Below, in pieces: positions 55,829 through 64,000 of a stretch of 64,000 nucleotides of DNA. Made by a program: the position numbers and the translations under genes. Numbering within the stretch: position 1 is the stretch's first letter; each line of letters begins with the position of its first letter. The notes under the pieces were generated by a model. The model saw nothing but the letters and a program-made list of their open reading frames with translations, was not told where the DNA came from and ran no database searches. The DNA comes from Oscillospiraceae bacterium (GTDB lineage: Bacteria > Bacillota > Clostridia > Oscillospirales > Oscillospiraceae): positions 61,991 to 125,990 of the forward strand of contig CADAHL010000003.1 in NCBI GenBank assembly GCA_902787755.1, given 5' to 3'.

Positions 55829-56461
55829 TCAGATCTCCAGAGCCTTGCGGATCTCGGCGGTAGTCGCCTCGATGCTGGGCTGATTGTCAACGGTCCTCAG
55901 CTTGCCACGCTCAGCGTAGAAAGCCTTCAGAGGCTCCGTATCTCTGTGATAGGTGACGAGCCTGGCCTTCACGGTCTCCGGAGCGTCATCCTTGCGGATG
56001 GTCAGCTCTCCGCCGCAGAAGTCGCAGATGCCCTCCTGCTTGGGCGGGTTGAAGACGATGTGGAAGGTGCTGCTGCAGTCTTTGCAGGTCCTGCGGCCGC
56101 TCATGCGGTCCACAATGACCTGGTCCTCCACCTCGATGGACAGGGCGTAATCCACACCGATGCCCATATCCTCCATGGCCTGAGCCTGGGGAATGGTCCG
56201 GGGTACGCCGTCCAGGATATAGCCCTTGGCGCAGTCGGGCTCGGCCAGGCGCTCCCGGATGATGCCGATGATGACTTCATCAGGGACCAGCTTGCCGGCC
56301 TCGACATAGGCCTTGGCCTCCAGGCCCACCTTCGTGCCGTTTTTCATGGCGGCACGAAGGATGTTGCCGGTGGAGATGGTGGGGATATTCAGCTCACGAC
56401 TCAGGATCTCAGCCTGAGTGCCTTTCCCGGCGCCGGGGGCGCCCAAAAGGATAAGCTTCAT
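55829..56461 (-). CDS. adk: Adenylate kinase
   Basis: Adk interconverts ATP, ADP and AMP. The 210-residue protein has P-loop GAPGAGKGTQ, the AMP site STGNILRAA, DGVPRT and the LID with a zinc set CKDC and CDFC, as in Gram-positive long Adk. I chose ATG 56461, with GGAGG seven bases upstream; the open frame extends further 5' into secY. Order secY-adk-map is standard. Confidence 0.97.
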   Translation of the reverse strand: MKLILLGAPGAGKGTQAEILSRELNIPTISTGNILRAAMKNGTKVGLEAKAYVEAGKLVPDEVIIGIIRERLAEPDCAKGYILDGVPRTIPQAQAMEDMGIGVDYALSIEVEDQVIVDRMSGRRTCKDCSSTFHIVFNPPKQEGICDFCGGELTIRKDDAPETVKARLVTYHRDTEPLKAFYAERGKLRTVDNQPSIEATTAEIRKALEI

Positions 56462-56477
56462 ATTCTCAACCTCCGTT

Positions 56478-57767
56478 TCAGGACAGGAAGCCCTTATAGT
56501 TGCGCATGAGCATCTGAGCCTCAAGGGCACGGATGGTCTCAAGCGCCACGCCAACTGCGATCATGATGGAGGTGCCGCCGATGCTCAGACCGGTCAGAGC
56601 AGCCGTGTTGCTGAAGTGAGCGATCAGGATCGGGACGATGGCGATCACGCCAAGGTACAGAGCACCGAACAGAGTGATCTTGTTCAGAACCTTCTGAATG
56701 AAGGCGCTGGTGGGCTTGCCGGGACGGAAGCCGGGGATATATCCGCCGTTCTTCTTCAGGTTATTGGCCACTTCCACGGGGTTGAACTGGATGGTGGAGT
56801 AGAAGTAAGCAAAGAAGATGATCAGCAGGAAGTAGACGATCGCGTAGGGGATGGAGTTGTTGCCGAACCAGGTGTTCACCCAGCTGTCCTGGCTGGCGCC
56901 GGCAAGACCGGCGATCGTGGCAGGCAGGGTGGCAATGGAGGAGGCGAAGATGATGGGCATAACGCCGGACATATTCACCTTCATCGGCAGGAAGGTGCTC
57001 TGGCCGCCGTACATCTTGTTGCCGACCACGCGCTTGGCGTACTGCACCGGGATCCGGCGCTCGGCGTCGTTGACGTACACGATCAGAACGATGATGGCCA
57101 GGGCGCCCAGGTACATGAGCACGGCCACCCACCAGGGCAGGGACCCGGAGGCCACGTTGCCGATGGTCTGGATGATGCTGTTGGGCAGGCGGGACACGAT
57201 GCTGGCAAACAGGATGATGGAGATACCATTTCCGATGCCGTGCTCGGTGATCTGCTCGCCCAGCCACATGATCAGAGCGGAGCCGGAGGTGAAGGTCAGG
57301 ATGATGACGATCGCCGCCAGGATGTTGCCCTGAGCCTCGGTCTGCAGCAGACCGTAGTTGCGCATCAGCATGTAGTAGGCAAAGCCCATCAGCAGGCCGA
57401 TGCCGACAGTGGCGTAACGGGTGATGGAAGCGATTTTCTTCCGGCCCTCTTCGCCCTCGTCCTTGCTCAGCCGCTCCAGAGCCGGGATGGCAATGCACAG
57501 CAGCTGAATAATGATGGAGGCGTTGATGTAGGGCTGGATGGACAGAGCAAAGATCGTTGCCTGAGAGAAGGCGCCACCGGACATGACGTTGTACAGGCCC
57601 AGGACGGTGTTCGCCATGCTCTGGAAGTAGTTCTGCAGCAGCTCTACGTTGACGTAGGGCACGGGGATGGCGTTGCCGATCCGGTACAGCAGAATAATGA
57701 CCAGGGTGAAGAGGATCTTGCGACGCAGCTCTTCAATCTTCCAGGCGTTGCGCAGAGTCTGGATCAC
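56478..57767 (-). CDS. secY: Preprotein translocase subunit SecY
   Basis: SecY is the channel of the general secretion system, working with SecE, SecG and SecA. The 429-residue protein has ten membrane helices and the conserved plug and loops, for example GNAIPVPYVN, GIGNGISIILFASI and QNIGGYIPG-type motif as NLKKNGGYIPGFRPGKPT. It begins directly after rplO (its start follows the rplO stop by no more than one base). Confidence 0.98.
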   Translation of the reverse strand: MIQTLRNAWKIEELRRKILFTLVIILLYRIGNAIPVPYVNVELLQNYFQSMANTVLGLYNVMSGGAFSQATIFALSIQPYINASIIIQLLCIAIPALERLSKDEGEEGRKKIASITRYATVGIGLLMGFAYYMLMRNYGLLQTEAQGNILAAIVIILTFTSGSALIMWLGEQITEHGIGNGISIILFASIVSRLPNSIIQTIGNVASGSLPWWVAVLMYLGALAIIVLIVYVNDAERRIPVQYAKRVVGNKMYGGQSTFLPMKVNMSGVMPIIFASSIATLPATIAGLAGASQDSWVNTWFGNNSIPYAIVYFLLIIFFAYFYSTIQFNPVEVANNLKKNGGYIPGFRPGKPTSAFIQKVLNKITLFGALYLGVIAIVPILIAHFSNTAALTGLSIGGTSIMIAVGVALETIRALEAQMLMRNYKGFLS

Positions 57768-58208
57768 TTAGATCACCTCTGCCTTTCCGCCAGCCGCCTC
57801 GATCTTCTGTTTTGCGGTCTCGGAGAAAGCAGAAGCCTTGACAGTCAGCTTCTTGGTAACCTCGCCGTTACCAAGGAACTTTACGCCATATCTGCACTTG
57901 GAGATGATGCCGGCGCACAGCAGGGCCTGGGCATCGACCTCAGCACCATCTTCGAACTTGTTCAGCTCGGAGACACTTACAGCCTCCAGGGGCTTGGCAA
58001 AGATGTTGTTGAAGCCTCTCTTGGGGATGCGGCGAGCCAGAGGCATCTGGCCGCCTTCGAAGCCGATACGGACACCGCCGCCGCTGCGGGCCTTCTGGCC
58101 CTTGTGACCACGGCCGGCAGTCTTGCCGTTGCCGGTGGCATGGCCGCGGCCTTTTCTCTTGTCCACATGAGTGGAGCCGGCTACGGGAGACAGTTCGTGA
58201 ATAAACAT
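57768..58208 (-). CDS. rplO: 50S ribosomal protein L15
   Basis: The 146-residue protein has the L15 core [40 protein letters not shown], and [14 protein letters not shown]. Its stop abuts the secY start, and rpmD is 15 bases upstream. Confidence 0.97.
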   Translation of the reverse strand: MFIHELSPVAGSTHVDKRKGRGHATGNGKTAGRGHKGQKARSGGGVRIGFEGGQMPLARRIPKRGFNNIFAKPLEAVSVSELNKFEDGAEVDAQALLCAGIISKCRYGVKFLGNGEVTKKLTVKASAFSETAKQKIEAAGGKAEVI

Positions 58209-58223
58209 ATTCTCTTGCCCTCC

Positions 58224-58403
58224 TTATTCTTCGGTCACCTGCAGCAGATAGCCGATCTTGGCGATCTTGCCGCGGGTCTGGGGATTGTCGGGCTGTACGG
58301 TCTCGTTGCCGATCTTGTGCAGGCCGAGGGACTGAGCAGTCGCAATGTGATTGTCCAGTCTGCCGTTAAGGCTCTTGACGAGCTTGATTCTCAGTTTAGC
58401 CAT
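58224..58403 (-). CDS. rpmD: 50S ribosomal protein L30
   Basis: The 59-residue protein reads MAKLRIKLVKSLNGRLDN, ATAQSLGLHKIGNETVQP, and ends KIGYLLQVTEE; this is bacterial L30 at full length, 10 bases after rpsE. GGAGGG precedes its ATG. Confidence 0.96.
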   Translation of the reverse strand: MAKLRIKLVKSLNGRLDNHIATAQSLGLHKIGNETVQPDNPQTRGKIAKIGYLLQVTEE

Positions 58404-58413
58404 GTTGCCCTCC

Positions 58414-58938
58414 TTAACCCTGAATCTCTTCAGCAGTCTTGCCCCGGACAGCGGCGACCTGAGAGGCGTCGCGCAGGGACTTCAGGCCTTCCATCGTAGC
58501 GGCAACCACGTTGGCGGGATTGTTGGTACGCAGGCACTTGGTACGGATATTGGAGATACCCGCGGCCTCAACCACGGCACGCACAGCGCCGCCGGCGATC
58601 ACGCCGGTGCCTTCGGGAGCGGGCTTGAGCAGCACGCGGCCGGCACCGAAGCAGCCGATCACTTCGTGGGGAATGGTGGTCCCACTCAGGGTCACGGTAA
58701 CGATGTTCTTCTTGGCGTCTTCCAGGCCCTTGCGGATGGCCTCGGAGACTTCGTTGGCCTTGCCCATGCCGAAACCGACGCGGCCCTTGCCGTCGCCGAC
58801 AACGCACAGAGCGGAGAACTTGGCCACGCGGCCGCCCTTAACGGTCTTGCTGACGCGGTTGAGGGAAACGACCTTCTCGATGAATTCGGAGGGAGCCTCT
58901 TCTCTGCGGCGATCCCGTCTGTCATTATTATAAGCCAT
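58414..58938 (-). CDS. rpsE: 30S ribosomal protein S5
   Basis: S5 affects decoding accuracy and lies at the mRNA entry. The 174-residue protein has the N-terminal double-strand RNA-binding fold ([20 protein letters not shown]) and [17 protein letters not shown]. It is preceded by rplR with a 19-base gap. Confidence 0.97.
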   Translation of the reverse strand: MAYNNDRRDRRREEAPSEFIEKVVSLNRVSKTVKGGRVAKFSALCVVGDGKGRVGFGMGKANEVSEAIRKGLEDAKKNIVTVTLSGTTIPHEVIGCFGAGRVLLKPAPEGTGVIAGGAVRAVVEAAGISNIRTKCLRTNNPANVVAATMEGLKSLRDASQVAAVRGKTAEEIQG

Positions 58939-58957
58939 GATTCGTTTTCCCCCTTCC

Positions 58958-59317
58958 TTAGAACTTCAGGCCGCCCTCGCGGGCGCCTTCGGCCAGAGCC
59001 TTGACACGGCCGTGATAGATATAACCGCCACGGTCGAACACGACGTTCTCAATGCCCTTCTGCAGAGCACGCTCGGCGATGGTAGCGCCGATCTTCTTGG
59101 CAGCGTCGCAGTTGCCGCCGTTGCCCTCAAAGCCCTTCTCCACAGTGGAGGCGGACACGAGAGTGGTGCCGGCAACGTCGTCAATGATCTGGGCATAGAT
59201 GTTGGATTCGCTGCGGAAAACGCTCAGGCGGGGTCTCTCGGCGGTGCCGGAGATCTTGCCGCGAACGCGGTTGTGGCGCTTGATGCGCTGTCCTCTGGTA
59301 TCAGGTCTCTTAATCAT
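58958..59317 (-). CDS. rplR: 50S ribosomal protein L18
   Basis: L18 binds 5S rRNA with L5. The 119-residue protein has [40 protein letters not shown] and [20 protein letters not shown]. It lies between rplF and rpsE in standard order. Confidence 0.97.
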   Translation of the reverse strand: MIKRPDTRGQRIKRHNRVRGKISGTAERPRLSVFRSESNIYAQIIDDVAGTTLVSASTVEKGFEGNGGNCDAAKKIGATIAERALQKGIENVVFDRGGYIYHGRVKALAEGAREGGLKF

Positions 59318-59333
59318 TCAGGCACACCTCCGT

Positions 59334-59876
59334 TTACTTAGCGCCGGTCTTGCCTTCTTTGCGGCGGATGACTTCGTAGTCGTACTTGATGCCCTTGCCC
59401 TTGTAAGGCTCGGGAGGACGCTTGCCACGAACTTCTGCTGCAAACTGGCCGACCTTCTGCTTGTCGATACCCTTAACAACGATGTGGTTGGCATCGGGGA
59501 CGTCGATCTGGATGTCCTCGGTCTCGGGCATGATCACCTGATGGGAGTAACCCAGGTTCATGACCAGGTTCTTGCCCTCTTTGGCGGCACGGTAGCCGAC
59601 GCCGTTGATCTCCAGCTTCTTCTCGAAGCCACGGGTCACGCCGATCACCATGTTGTCCACCAGAGTTCTGGTCAGACCATGCAGGGAGCGGCATTCCTTG
59701 CTGTCGTTGGGACGGGTAACATGGACGATGCCATTGTCAACGGAGACCTTGATCTGGGGGACCAGATCACGCTCCAGGGTGCCCTTGGGCCCCTTGACGG
59801 TGATGTGATTGCCCTCGGTGACGTTGATCTCAACGCCGGCGGGGATGGTGATGGGAGCTCTACCGATTCTAGACAT
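59334..59876 (-). CDS. rplF: 50S ribosomal protein L6
   Basis: L6 lies near the sarcin-ricin loop. The 180-residue protein starts [17 protein letters not shown] and has the C-terminal [14 protein letters not shown] signature. It follows the damaged rpsH with a 12-base gap. Confidence 0.97.
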   Translation of the reverse strand: MSRIGRAPITIPAGVEINVTEGNHITVKGPKGTLERDLVPQIKVSVDNGIVHVTRPNDSKECRSLHGLTRTLVDNMVIGVTRGFEKKLEINGVGYRAAKEGKNLVMNLGYSHQVIMPETEDIQIDVPDANHIVVKGIDKQKVGQFAAEVRGKRPPEPYKGKGIKYDYEVIRRKEGKTGAK

Positions 59877-59888
59877 TCTGCAGCCTCC

Positions 59889-60247
59889 TTACCAAACAAA
59901 TGCGAGCACTTCGCCGCCAACATGCTCTTTGCGAGCCTGCTTGTCGGTCATGATGCCCTTGGAAGTGGAGATGATGGCGATGCCCAGGCCCTTCAGGACG
60001 TAGGGGAGCTCGTCAGCACCGGCGTACACCCGGAGACCGGGCTTGCTGACACGGCGAAGACCCTGGATGGCCTTCTCCTTGCCGGGGAGGTACTTGAGGG
60101 TTAGTTCTTGATGTAACCTTCGGTGAGCAGGATCTCGGCGATCGCCTTCTTCATCTTGGAGGCGGGGACATCGACGCTTTCATGCTTGGCGCTTCCGGCG
60201 TTGCGGACGCGGGTCAGCATATCAGCAATGGGGTCAGTGATCTGCAT
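59889..60247 (-). pseudogene. rpsH: 30S ribosomal protein S8, frame broken by a ~40-base internal loss
   Basis: S8 is an essential early 30S assembly protein. Translation from ATG 60247 (GGAGG upstream) gives 48 residues, [18 protein letters not shown] ... LLTEGYIKN, then TAA at 60103-60101. The rest of S8 continues in another frame from ACC at 60101: [17 protein letters not shown] ... GGEVLAFVW with TAA at 59889. About 14 residues normally found here (the E-F-x-E-D-x-K-Q-G-I-I segment) are missing. The region is 359 nt, whereas a full gene for 132 residues would be 399, so 40 bases are lost. It is either an assembly error or a real lesion. Confidence 0.9.
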
Positions 60248-60634
60248 TGAGTATTCCTCCTAAATTAGAGTTACCGCCGGCTTTGCCGGTCGGTTTCAGT
60301 GACGAGGTCCCATGCCAATGCATGATTGGCCATGGCCTTTCGCCATCTGTATCTTTATTCGCCCGGGCGATCATCCCCCGGCGGATAAATACGAGTGAAA
60401 AGTGAAAAATGAAAAGTGAAAAATTATGGTACTTTCCTTCGGAAAATGAATTGGAATCCGTCGCCGAAGGCGACACCGAAACGATTCACTATTCACTCTT
60501 CACTATTCTCTTTCCGATCTCGCTGCGCGAGATCAGACGCTGGCGCCGGCGCGCTGATTTTTCGTCAGGCAATCTCGAGGAGGCGACGCTGTACCAAGGT
60601 ACTGCGAGCCGACGAGAGGCCGCATGGCGGAAAA
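60248..60634. other. 387-nt spacer between rpsN and rpsH
   Basis: Genes of this block are normally 10-30 bases apart. This spacer holds several hairpins on the minus strand: CCGGC-AAA-GCCGG next to the rpsH ribosome site, GCCAAT/ATTGGC, the palindromic element 60393-60510, and GATCTCGC-TGC-GCGAGATC after it. No protein is supported in it. Confidence 0.7.
60393..60510. repeat. Palindromic MITE-like element inside the ribosomal block
   Basis: The left end is made of repeated GTGAAAAGT/GTGAAAAAT units and the right end of the complementary ATTCACTATTCACT and TTCACTATTCTC units, giving imperfect inverted ends of about 28-30 bases. The middle contains CGCCGAAGGCG. The pattern looks like a small non-coding mobile repeat. 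The intergenic stretch 32786-32862 has related CGATTCAC units. Confidence 0.6.
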
Positions 60635-60820
60635 TCAGAAGCTGGCCTTGCGGACTCCGGGGATCTGGCCCTTATAAGCCAGCTCACGGAAGCAGATACG
60701 GCAGATGCCGTAGTTGCGCAGGTAGGCGTGGGGACGGCCGCAGAGCTTGCAGCGGTTGTACTTGCGAGTGGAGAACTTCGCAGGAGCCTGCTGCTTGAGA
60801 ATCATGGATTTCTTAGCCAT
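60635..60820 (-). CDS. rpsN: 30S ribosomal protein S14, zinc type
   Basis: The 61-residue protein is the short S14 (RpsZ form) with zinc Cys24, 27, 40 and 43 in [12 protein letters not shown] and [12 protein letters not shown]. It ends [11 protein letters not shown]. It is 13 bases after rplE and is followed by the long spacer. Confidence 0.97.
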   Translation of the reverse strand: MAKKSMILKQQAPAKFSTRKYNRCKLCGRPHAYLRNYGICRICFRELAYKGQIPGVRKASF

Positions 60821-60833
60821 TTTGTCGTCCTCC

Positions 60834-61373
60834 TTAGTTCATGAAGGGAGCGCCCATGAGCCGCAGGAGCTCGCGAGCCTCTTCATCGGTCTGAGCGGTG
60901 GTGGTGATGGCGATGTTCATACCGCGCAGCTTCTCGATCTTATCGTACTCGATCTCGGGGAAGATGATCTGCTCCTTCAGGCCCAGGCTGTAGTTGCCGC
61001 GGCCGTCAAAGGCGTCAGCGCTGATGCCGCGGAAGTCGCGGACACGGGGCAGAGCCACGTTGAACAGACGATCCATGAACTCCCACATACGGTCCTGGCG
61101 CAGGGTGACCTTCACGCCGACCTTCATGCCCTCACGGAGCTTGAAGTTAGCAACGGACTTCTTGGCCACGGTAGCAACGGCGTGCTGACCGGTGATGGCG
61201 CTGATGTCCTTGATGACGGCCTCGAGAGCCTTGGCGTTGTCCTTGCAGTCGCCGCAGCCGACAGACACAACGATCTTGTCGATCTTGGGGATCTGCATGG
61301 GGGACTTGTACTGGAACTTCTCCATCAGAGCAGGAGCAACTTCCTTCAGGTACTTTTCCTTCATACGAGTCAT
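60834..61373 (-). CDS. rplE: 50S ribosomal protein L5
   Basis: L5 binds 5S rRNA and touches the P-site tRNA. The 179-residue protein has [19 protein letters not shown], the [20 protein letters not shown] signature and the end MGAPFMN. Start ATG 61373 follows a [10 protein letters not shown] opening that is usual for the family. Confidence 0.97.
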   Translation of the reverse strand: MTRMKEKYLKEVAPALMEKFQYKSPMQIPKIDKIVVSVGCGDCKDNAKALEAVIKDISAITGQHAVATVAKKSVANFKLREGMKVGVKVTLRQDRMWEFMDRLFNVALPRVRDFRGISADAFDGRGNYSLGLKEQIIFPEIEYDKIEKLRGMNIAITTTAQTDEEARELLRLMGAPFMN

Positions 61374-61400
61374 AAGTCAGTTATCTCCTTTCTCTCAGAT

Positions 61401-61706
61401 TCAGATTTCAGCGCCGCACTTCTTGCAGACGCGGGTCTTCTTGCCGTCGGCGATCTTGTGGCCAACGCGGGTGTTCTTGCCGCACTTGGGGCAGACCAGC
61501 TGAACCTTGCTGGCATAGATCGGAGTCTCGACCTTGATGATGCCGCCCTCCTGACCCTGCTGACGGGCCTTCTGGTGCTTGGTAGCCACGTTCACGCCTT
61601 CGACGATGACCTTGCCGGCCTTGGGATTGACAACCAGGACCTTGCCCTGCTTGCCCTTGTCCTTGCCGGACAGAACAACGACTTTGTCGTCTTTCTTAAT
61701 GTTCAT
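61401..61706 (-). CDS. rplX: 50S ribosomal protein L24
   Basis: The 101-residue protein has the KOW motif region [20 protein letters not shown] and a C-terminal zinc-ribbon-like Cys set ([22 protein letters not shown]). ATG 61706 has GGAGGG upstream; an upstream in-frame start lacks a site. Confidence 0.96.
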   Translation of the reverse strand: MNIKKDDKVVVLSGKDKGKQGKVLVVNPKAGKVIVEGVNVATKHQKARQQGQEGGIIKVETPIYASKVQLVCPKCGKNTRVGHKIADGKKTRVCKKCGAEI

Positions 61707-61720
61707 TCTGTTGCCCTCCA

Positions 61721-62092
61721 TCAAATCACTTCGGGAGCCAGGGACAGGATCTTCATGTATTCCTTGTCGCGGAGCTCACGGGCGACGGGCCCAAAGATAC
61801 GGGTGCCGCGGGGGTTCTTATCGCCGGTGTTGATAAGCACGGCAGCGTTCTCATCGAAGCGGACATAGGTGCCGTCGGCGCGGCGGACGGGCTTGACAGT
61901 GCGGACCACAACGGCCTTCACGACGTCACCCTTCTTGACGGAACCGCCGGGAGCCGCCTTGCGGACGGAGCAGACGATCACGTCGCCGATGCTGGCGTAC
62001 TTGCGCTTGGAGCCGCCAAGCACGCGGATGCACTTGAGTTCTTTCGCGCCGGTATTGTCGGCGACCTTCAGATAAGTTTCCTGCTGAATCAT
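61721..62092 (-). CDS. rplN: 50S ribosomal protein L14
   Basis: The 123-residue protein starts [20 protein letters not shown] and has the family signature in [15 protein letters not shown] and [20 protein letters not shown]. It lies between rpsQ and rplX. Confidence 0.98.
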   Translation of the reverse strand: MIQQETYLKVADNTGAKELKCIRVLGGSKRKYASIGDVIVCSVRKAAPGGSVKKGDVVKAVVVRTVKPVRRADGTYVRFDENAAVLINTGDKNPRGTRIFGPVARELRDKEYMKILSLAPEVI

Positions 62093-62104
62093 AATGTCGC
62101 CTCC

Positions 62105-62368
62105 TTACTTGGCCTTCTCAACGATCTCGACCACGCGCCAGCGCTTGTCCTTGGACAGGGGGCGGGTCTCCATCACGCGGACGATATCGCCCACACCGCA
62201 CTCGTTGTTCTCATCGTGGGCCTTCAGACGATAGGTGCGTCCGATGATCTTCTTATAGGTCTTGTGGGCAACCCGGTCCTCAACGATGACGACCACGGTC
62301 TTGTCCATCTTGTCGGAAACGACCTTACCCACGCGGACCTTACGGGAAGTAGTTCTCTCAGTATTCAT
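62105..62368 (-). CDS. rpsQ: 30S ribosomal protein S17
   Basis: The 87-residue OB-fold protein has [20 protein letters not shown] and [20 protein letters not shown]. It follows rpmC by 14 bases. Confidence 0.97.
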   Translation of the reverse strand: MNTERTTSRKVRVGKVVSDKMDKTVVVIVEDRVAHKTYKKIIGRTYRLKAHDENNECGVGDIVRVMETRPLSKDKRWRVVEIVEKAK

Positions 62369-62382
62369 TCCTTAAACCCTCC

Positions 62383-62571
62383 TCAGTTCTGCTTCTCACG
62401 AAGCACGGTCTTGACGCGAGCAATGTCACGACGGGCCTCAGAGATCTTGGTGGGGTTGTCAAGATGATTGGTGGCATGCTGCATGCGGAGCATGAACAGA
62501 TCCTTCTTCAGGTCAACCAGCTTCGCTTCCAGCTCGCTGACGCTCATGTTGCGAATTTCACTTGCCTTCAT
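62383..62571 (-). CDS. rpmC: 50S ribosomal protein L29
   Basis: The 62-residue helical protein reads [18 protein letters not shown] ... [20 protein letters not shown]. The ATG at 62571 lies one base past the rplP stop (TAAGATG), so the two are coupled. Confidence 0.96.
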   Translation of the reverse strand: MKASEIRNMSVSELEAKLVDLKKDLFMLRMQHATNHLDNPTKISEARRDIARVKTVLREKQN

Positions 62572-62572
62572 C

Positions 62573-63004
62573 TTATTCACCACCGTTCTCAGACTCATCG
62601 CCCTTCGCAACGACCTTGGTCTTGATGGGCAGTTTGTGGCTGGCCAGACGCAGAGCCTCGCGGGCGACATCCTCGGGGACGCCGGCGATCTCAAACATCA
62701 CGCGGCCGGGCTTGACGACAGCAACCCAGTACTCGGGAGCGCCTTTACCGGAACCCATACGGGTCTCGGCGGGCTTGGCGGTGACGGGCTTGTCGGGGAA
62801 GATCTTGATCCAGACCTGACCACCACGCTTGGTGTAACGGGTCATGGCGATACGAGCAGCCTCGATCTGGTTGGAGGTGATCCAACCGGGCTCCTGCGCG
62901 GCCAGACCGAACTCACCGTAGCTGACAGTGTTGCCGCGGAGGGCTTTGCCCTTCATACGGCCGCGCTGCACTCTGCGGTACTTCACTCTCTTAGGCATTA
63001 ACAT
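62573..63004 (-). CDS. rplP: 50S ribosomal protein L16
   Basis: L16 helps set the A site. The 143-residue protein begins [19 protein letters not shown] and has [23 protein letters not shown] 63004 overlaps the rpsC stop as TAATG; a second ATG lies two codons later. Confidence 0.97.
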   Translation of the reverse strand: MLMPKRVKYRRVQRGRMKGKALRGNTVSYGEFGLAAQEPGWITSNQIEAARIAMTRYTKRGGQVWIKIFPDKPVTAKPAETRMGSGKGAPEYWVAVVKPGRVMFEIAGVPEDVAREALRLASHKLPIKTKVVAKGDESENGGE

Positions 63005-63897
63005 TAGTTGTTGCCTCCTTCCTTCGCGGGGGCAGCGGGACGGGGTCCGCGGTTGTAGCCGCCCTGGCCCTGGGGTCTGCTGCCGTAACCGCCCTGACGG
63101 TTGTCGCGGTTGTCGCGATTGTAGCCGCCCTGACGATTGTCACGGTTGTCACGGTTGTCACGGTTGAAACCGCCCTGACGGCGATCACCGCCGCGACGGT
63201 CGTCTCTGCGCCGACGCTCGCCGGCGGGCTTGGAGGTATCCATCACCCGGGGAGTGGTGCGCAGGGTCTGGGAAAGGACCTCGCCTTTGTAGATCCACAC
63301 CTTCACGCCGATGCGGCCGTAGGTGGTGTTGGCTTCGGCAAAGCCGTAGTCGATGTCGGCACGAATGGTCTGCAGGGGGATGGTACCCTCGTGGTAGCAC
63401 TCGCTCCGGGCGATCTCAGCGCCGCCCAGACGGCCGCCGCACTTGACCTTGATGCCCCGGGCGCCCATTCTCATGGCGCGGCCCATGGCGTTCTTCATGG
63501 CGCGACGGAAGCCGATGCGCTTCTCCAGCTGCTGAGCGATGTTCTCAGCCACCAGCTGAGCGTTGGTGTCGGGGGTGCGGACCTCGATGATGGACAGAGC
63601 CACGGGCTTGCCGATCATCTTGGAGACCTCGCCCTGGAGGCGCTCGATCTCAGCGCCGCCCTTGCCGATGACCACGCCGGGTCTGGCGCAGTGGATATAA
63701 ATGCGAACCTTGGCGGAATCCCGCTCGATCTCGATGGTGGGAACACCGGCGGAATACAGGGTCTTCTTCAGAAACTCACGGATCTTGTGATCCTCAACGA
63801 TCAGGTCGCCGACTTTGTCCTCACGGGCATACCAACGGGAATCCCAATCCTTGATAACGCCTACACGCAGGCCATGGGGATTAACTTTCTGTCCCAT
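63004..63897 (-). CDS. rpsC: 30S ribosomal protein S3 with long RGG/DNR-rich tail
   Basis: S3 lies at the mRNA entry and has helicase activity with S4 and S5. The KH domain ([18 protein letters not shown], about 75-92) and the C-terminal domain through IYKGEVLSQ (about 202-210) are normal. The protein is 297 residues, where 210-230 is usual. The extra part, from about residue 227, is low-complexity: [51 protein letters not shown]. It looks like an RNA-binding disordered tail. Confidence 0.97.
   Translation of the reverse strand: MGQKVNPHGLRVGVIKDWDSRWYAREDKVGDLIVEDHKIREFLKKTLYSAGVPTIEIERDSAKVRIYIHCARPGVVIGKGGAEIERLQGEVSKMIGKPVALSIIEVRTPDTNAQLVAENIAQQLEKRIGFRRAMKNAMGRAMRMGARGIKVKCGGRLGGAEIARSECYHEGTIPLQTIRADIDYGFAEANTTYGRIGVKVWIYKGEVLSQTLRTTPRVMDTSKPAGERRRRDDRRGGDRRQGGFNRDNRDNRDNRQGGYNRDNRDNRQGGYGSRPQGQGGYNRGPRPAAPAKEGGNN
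63064..63195. repeat. Short tandem repeats encoding the S3 tail
   Basis: The DNA carries 9-base repeats (CGGTTGTCA and CGGTTGTCG types, encoding D-N-R on the minus strand) broken by GCCGCCCTGACG blocks encoding R-Q-G-G. The repeats could change in number by slippage. Confidence 0.85.
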
Positions 63898-63914
63898 AAT
63901 TCTGCCTCCTTCCC

Positions 63915-64000
63915 TTAGTCTCTCTCAGCCACAGCGATCATGATGTGGCTGGTGCGCTTGTTGATGCGGTACATACGGCCCTGAGCTCTGGGCATGCCCC
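63915..64000 (-). CDS. rplV: 50S ribosomal protein L22 (partial, C-terminus only)
   Basis: The minus strand from the window end reads [19 protein letters not shown] then MIAVAERD and TAA at 63917-63915. This is the C-terminal end of L22, with the tunnel-lining loop just before it outside the window. It lies 17 bases before the rpsC start, the standard order rplV-rpsC. Confidence 0.95.
   Translation of the reverse strand, partial: GMPRAQGRMYRINKRTSHIMIAVAERD

Noticed and set aside
56418-58499. A 693-codon plus-strand frame across adk, secY and rplO
   Set aside because: It is the reverse shadow of well-identified ribosomal-block genes.
60099-60103. Programmed frameshift in rpsH
   Set aside because: There is no slippery heptamer (the site is AAGAACTAACC), and even a shift would leave out about 13 residues of the S8 core.
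63064-63195. CRISPR-like short repeats
   Set aside because: The repeat unit is 9 bases in frame with the S3 tail, with no unique spacers.

Overview
The window is a chromosomal segment of a GC-rich anaerobic member of the Bacillota, most likely class Clostridia in the Oscillospiraceae range. I infer this from gene content: ferredoxin-type aldo/keto reductases, a DUF1858 protein, RicT next to holB, a zinc-type S14, a RibU transporter under an FMN riboswitch, and the S10/spc/alpha ribosomal block. No phage, insertion sequence transposase, CRISPR array or rRNA was found.

Layout. 1-6.9 kb: end of a TetR regulator, tRNA-Arg(CCG), an aldo/keto reductase-apbE-recG run, a half-length P-loop protein, a HAD phosphatase and a SLOG/DUF1273 protein. 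7.0-8.2 kb: a promoter, a very long FMN riboswitch, a terminator and ribU. 8.1-13.8 kb: a SpoVB-like flippase, a cytidylate-kinase-like protein, a zinc-ribbon/DUF5685/DnaJ operon and ddl. 13.9-19.8 kb: a small HMA metal-binding protein, a BlaI-family repressor, a DUF1858 protein, a two-component system, a second ferredoxin aldo/keto reductase and a leucine-rich-repeat lipoprotein. 19.8-28.1 kb: a 913-residue Fe-S flavoprotein, holB-ricT, rpmE, a lipoprotein, a Nudix-pyrophosphatase fusion and a zinc-ribbon membrane protein. 28.2-35.0 kb: a glycosyltransferase group with two tandem membrane glycosyltransferase-like genes, a HAD phosphatase, and two CobW-type proteins, one carrying a long His-rich repeat. 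35.1-44.6 kb: metG, vanW, hemW, htpG and the two aconitase X subunits. 44.9-51.4 kb: tRNA-Leu(UAA), two AT-richer genes that look acquired, an ArsR-HMA-P1B ATPase zinc/cadmium efflux operon, and ilvE. 51.5-64 kb, minus strand: the ribosomal block from rplV (partial) to rplQ.

The most unusual element is the FMN riboswitch at 7041-7473. The conserved aptamer core is present, but about 165 nt is inserted in loop L2 and about 160 nt in loop L6. These are the two loops that contact each other in the known FMN aptamer fold, and each insert is closed by its own stem. A consensus promoter starts the transcript at P1, and a terminator sits just before ribU.

In the ribosomal block, rpsH lacks about 40 bases internally and is out of frame. 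A 387-nt spacer with a palindromic element separates rpsN from rpsH. rpsM has its own promoter and a structured leader of about 227 nt. S3 carries a long RGG/DNR-rich C-terminal tail. The rpsH lesion in an essential gene may be an assembly error and should be checked first.

Metal handling recurs: the HMA protein with a dyad at its transcription start, the His-rich CobW pair, and the ArsR-regulated efflux pump whose metal-binding domain is a separate protein.
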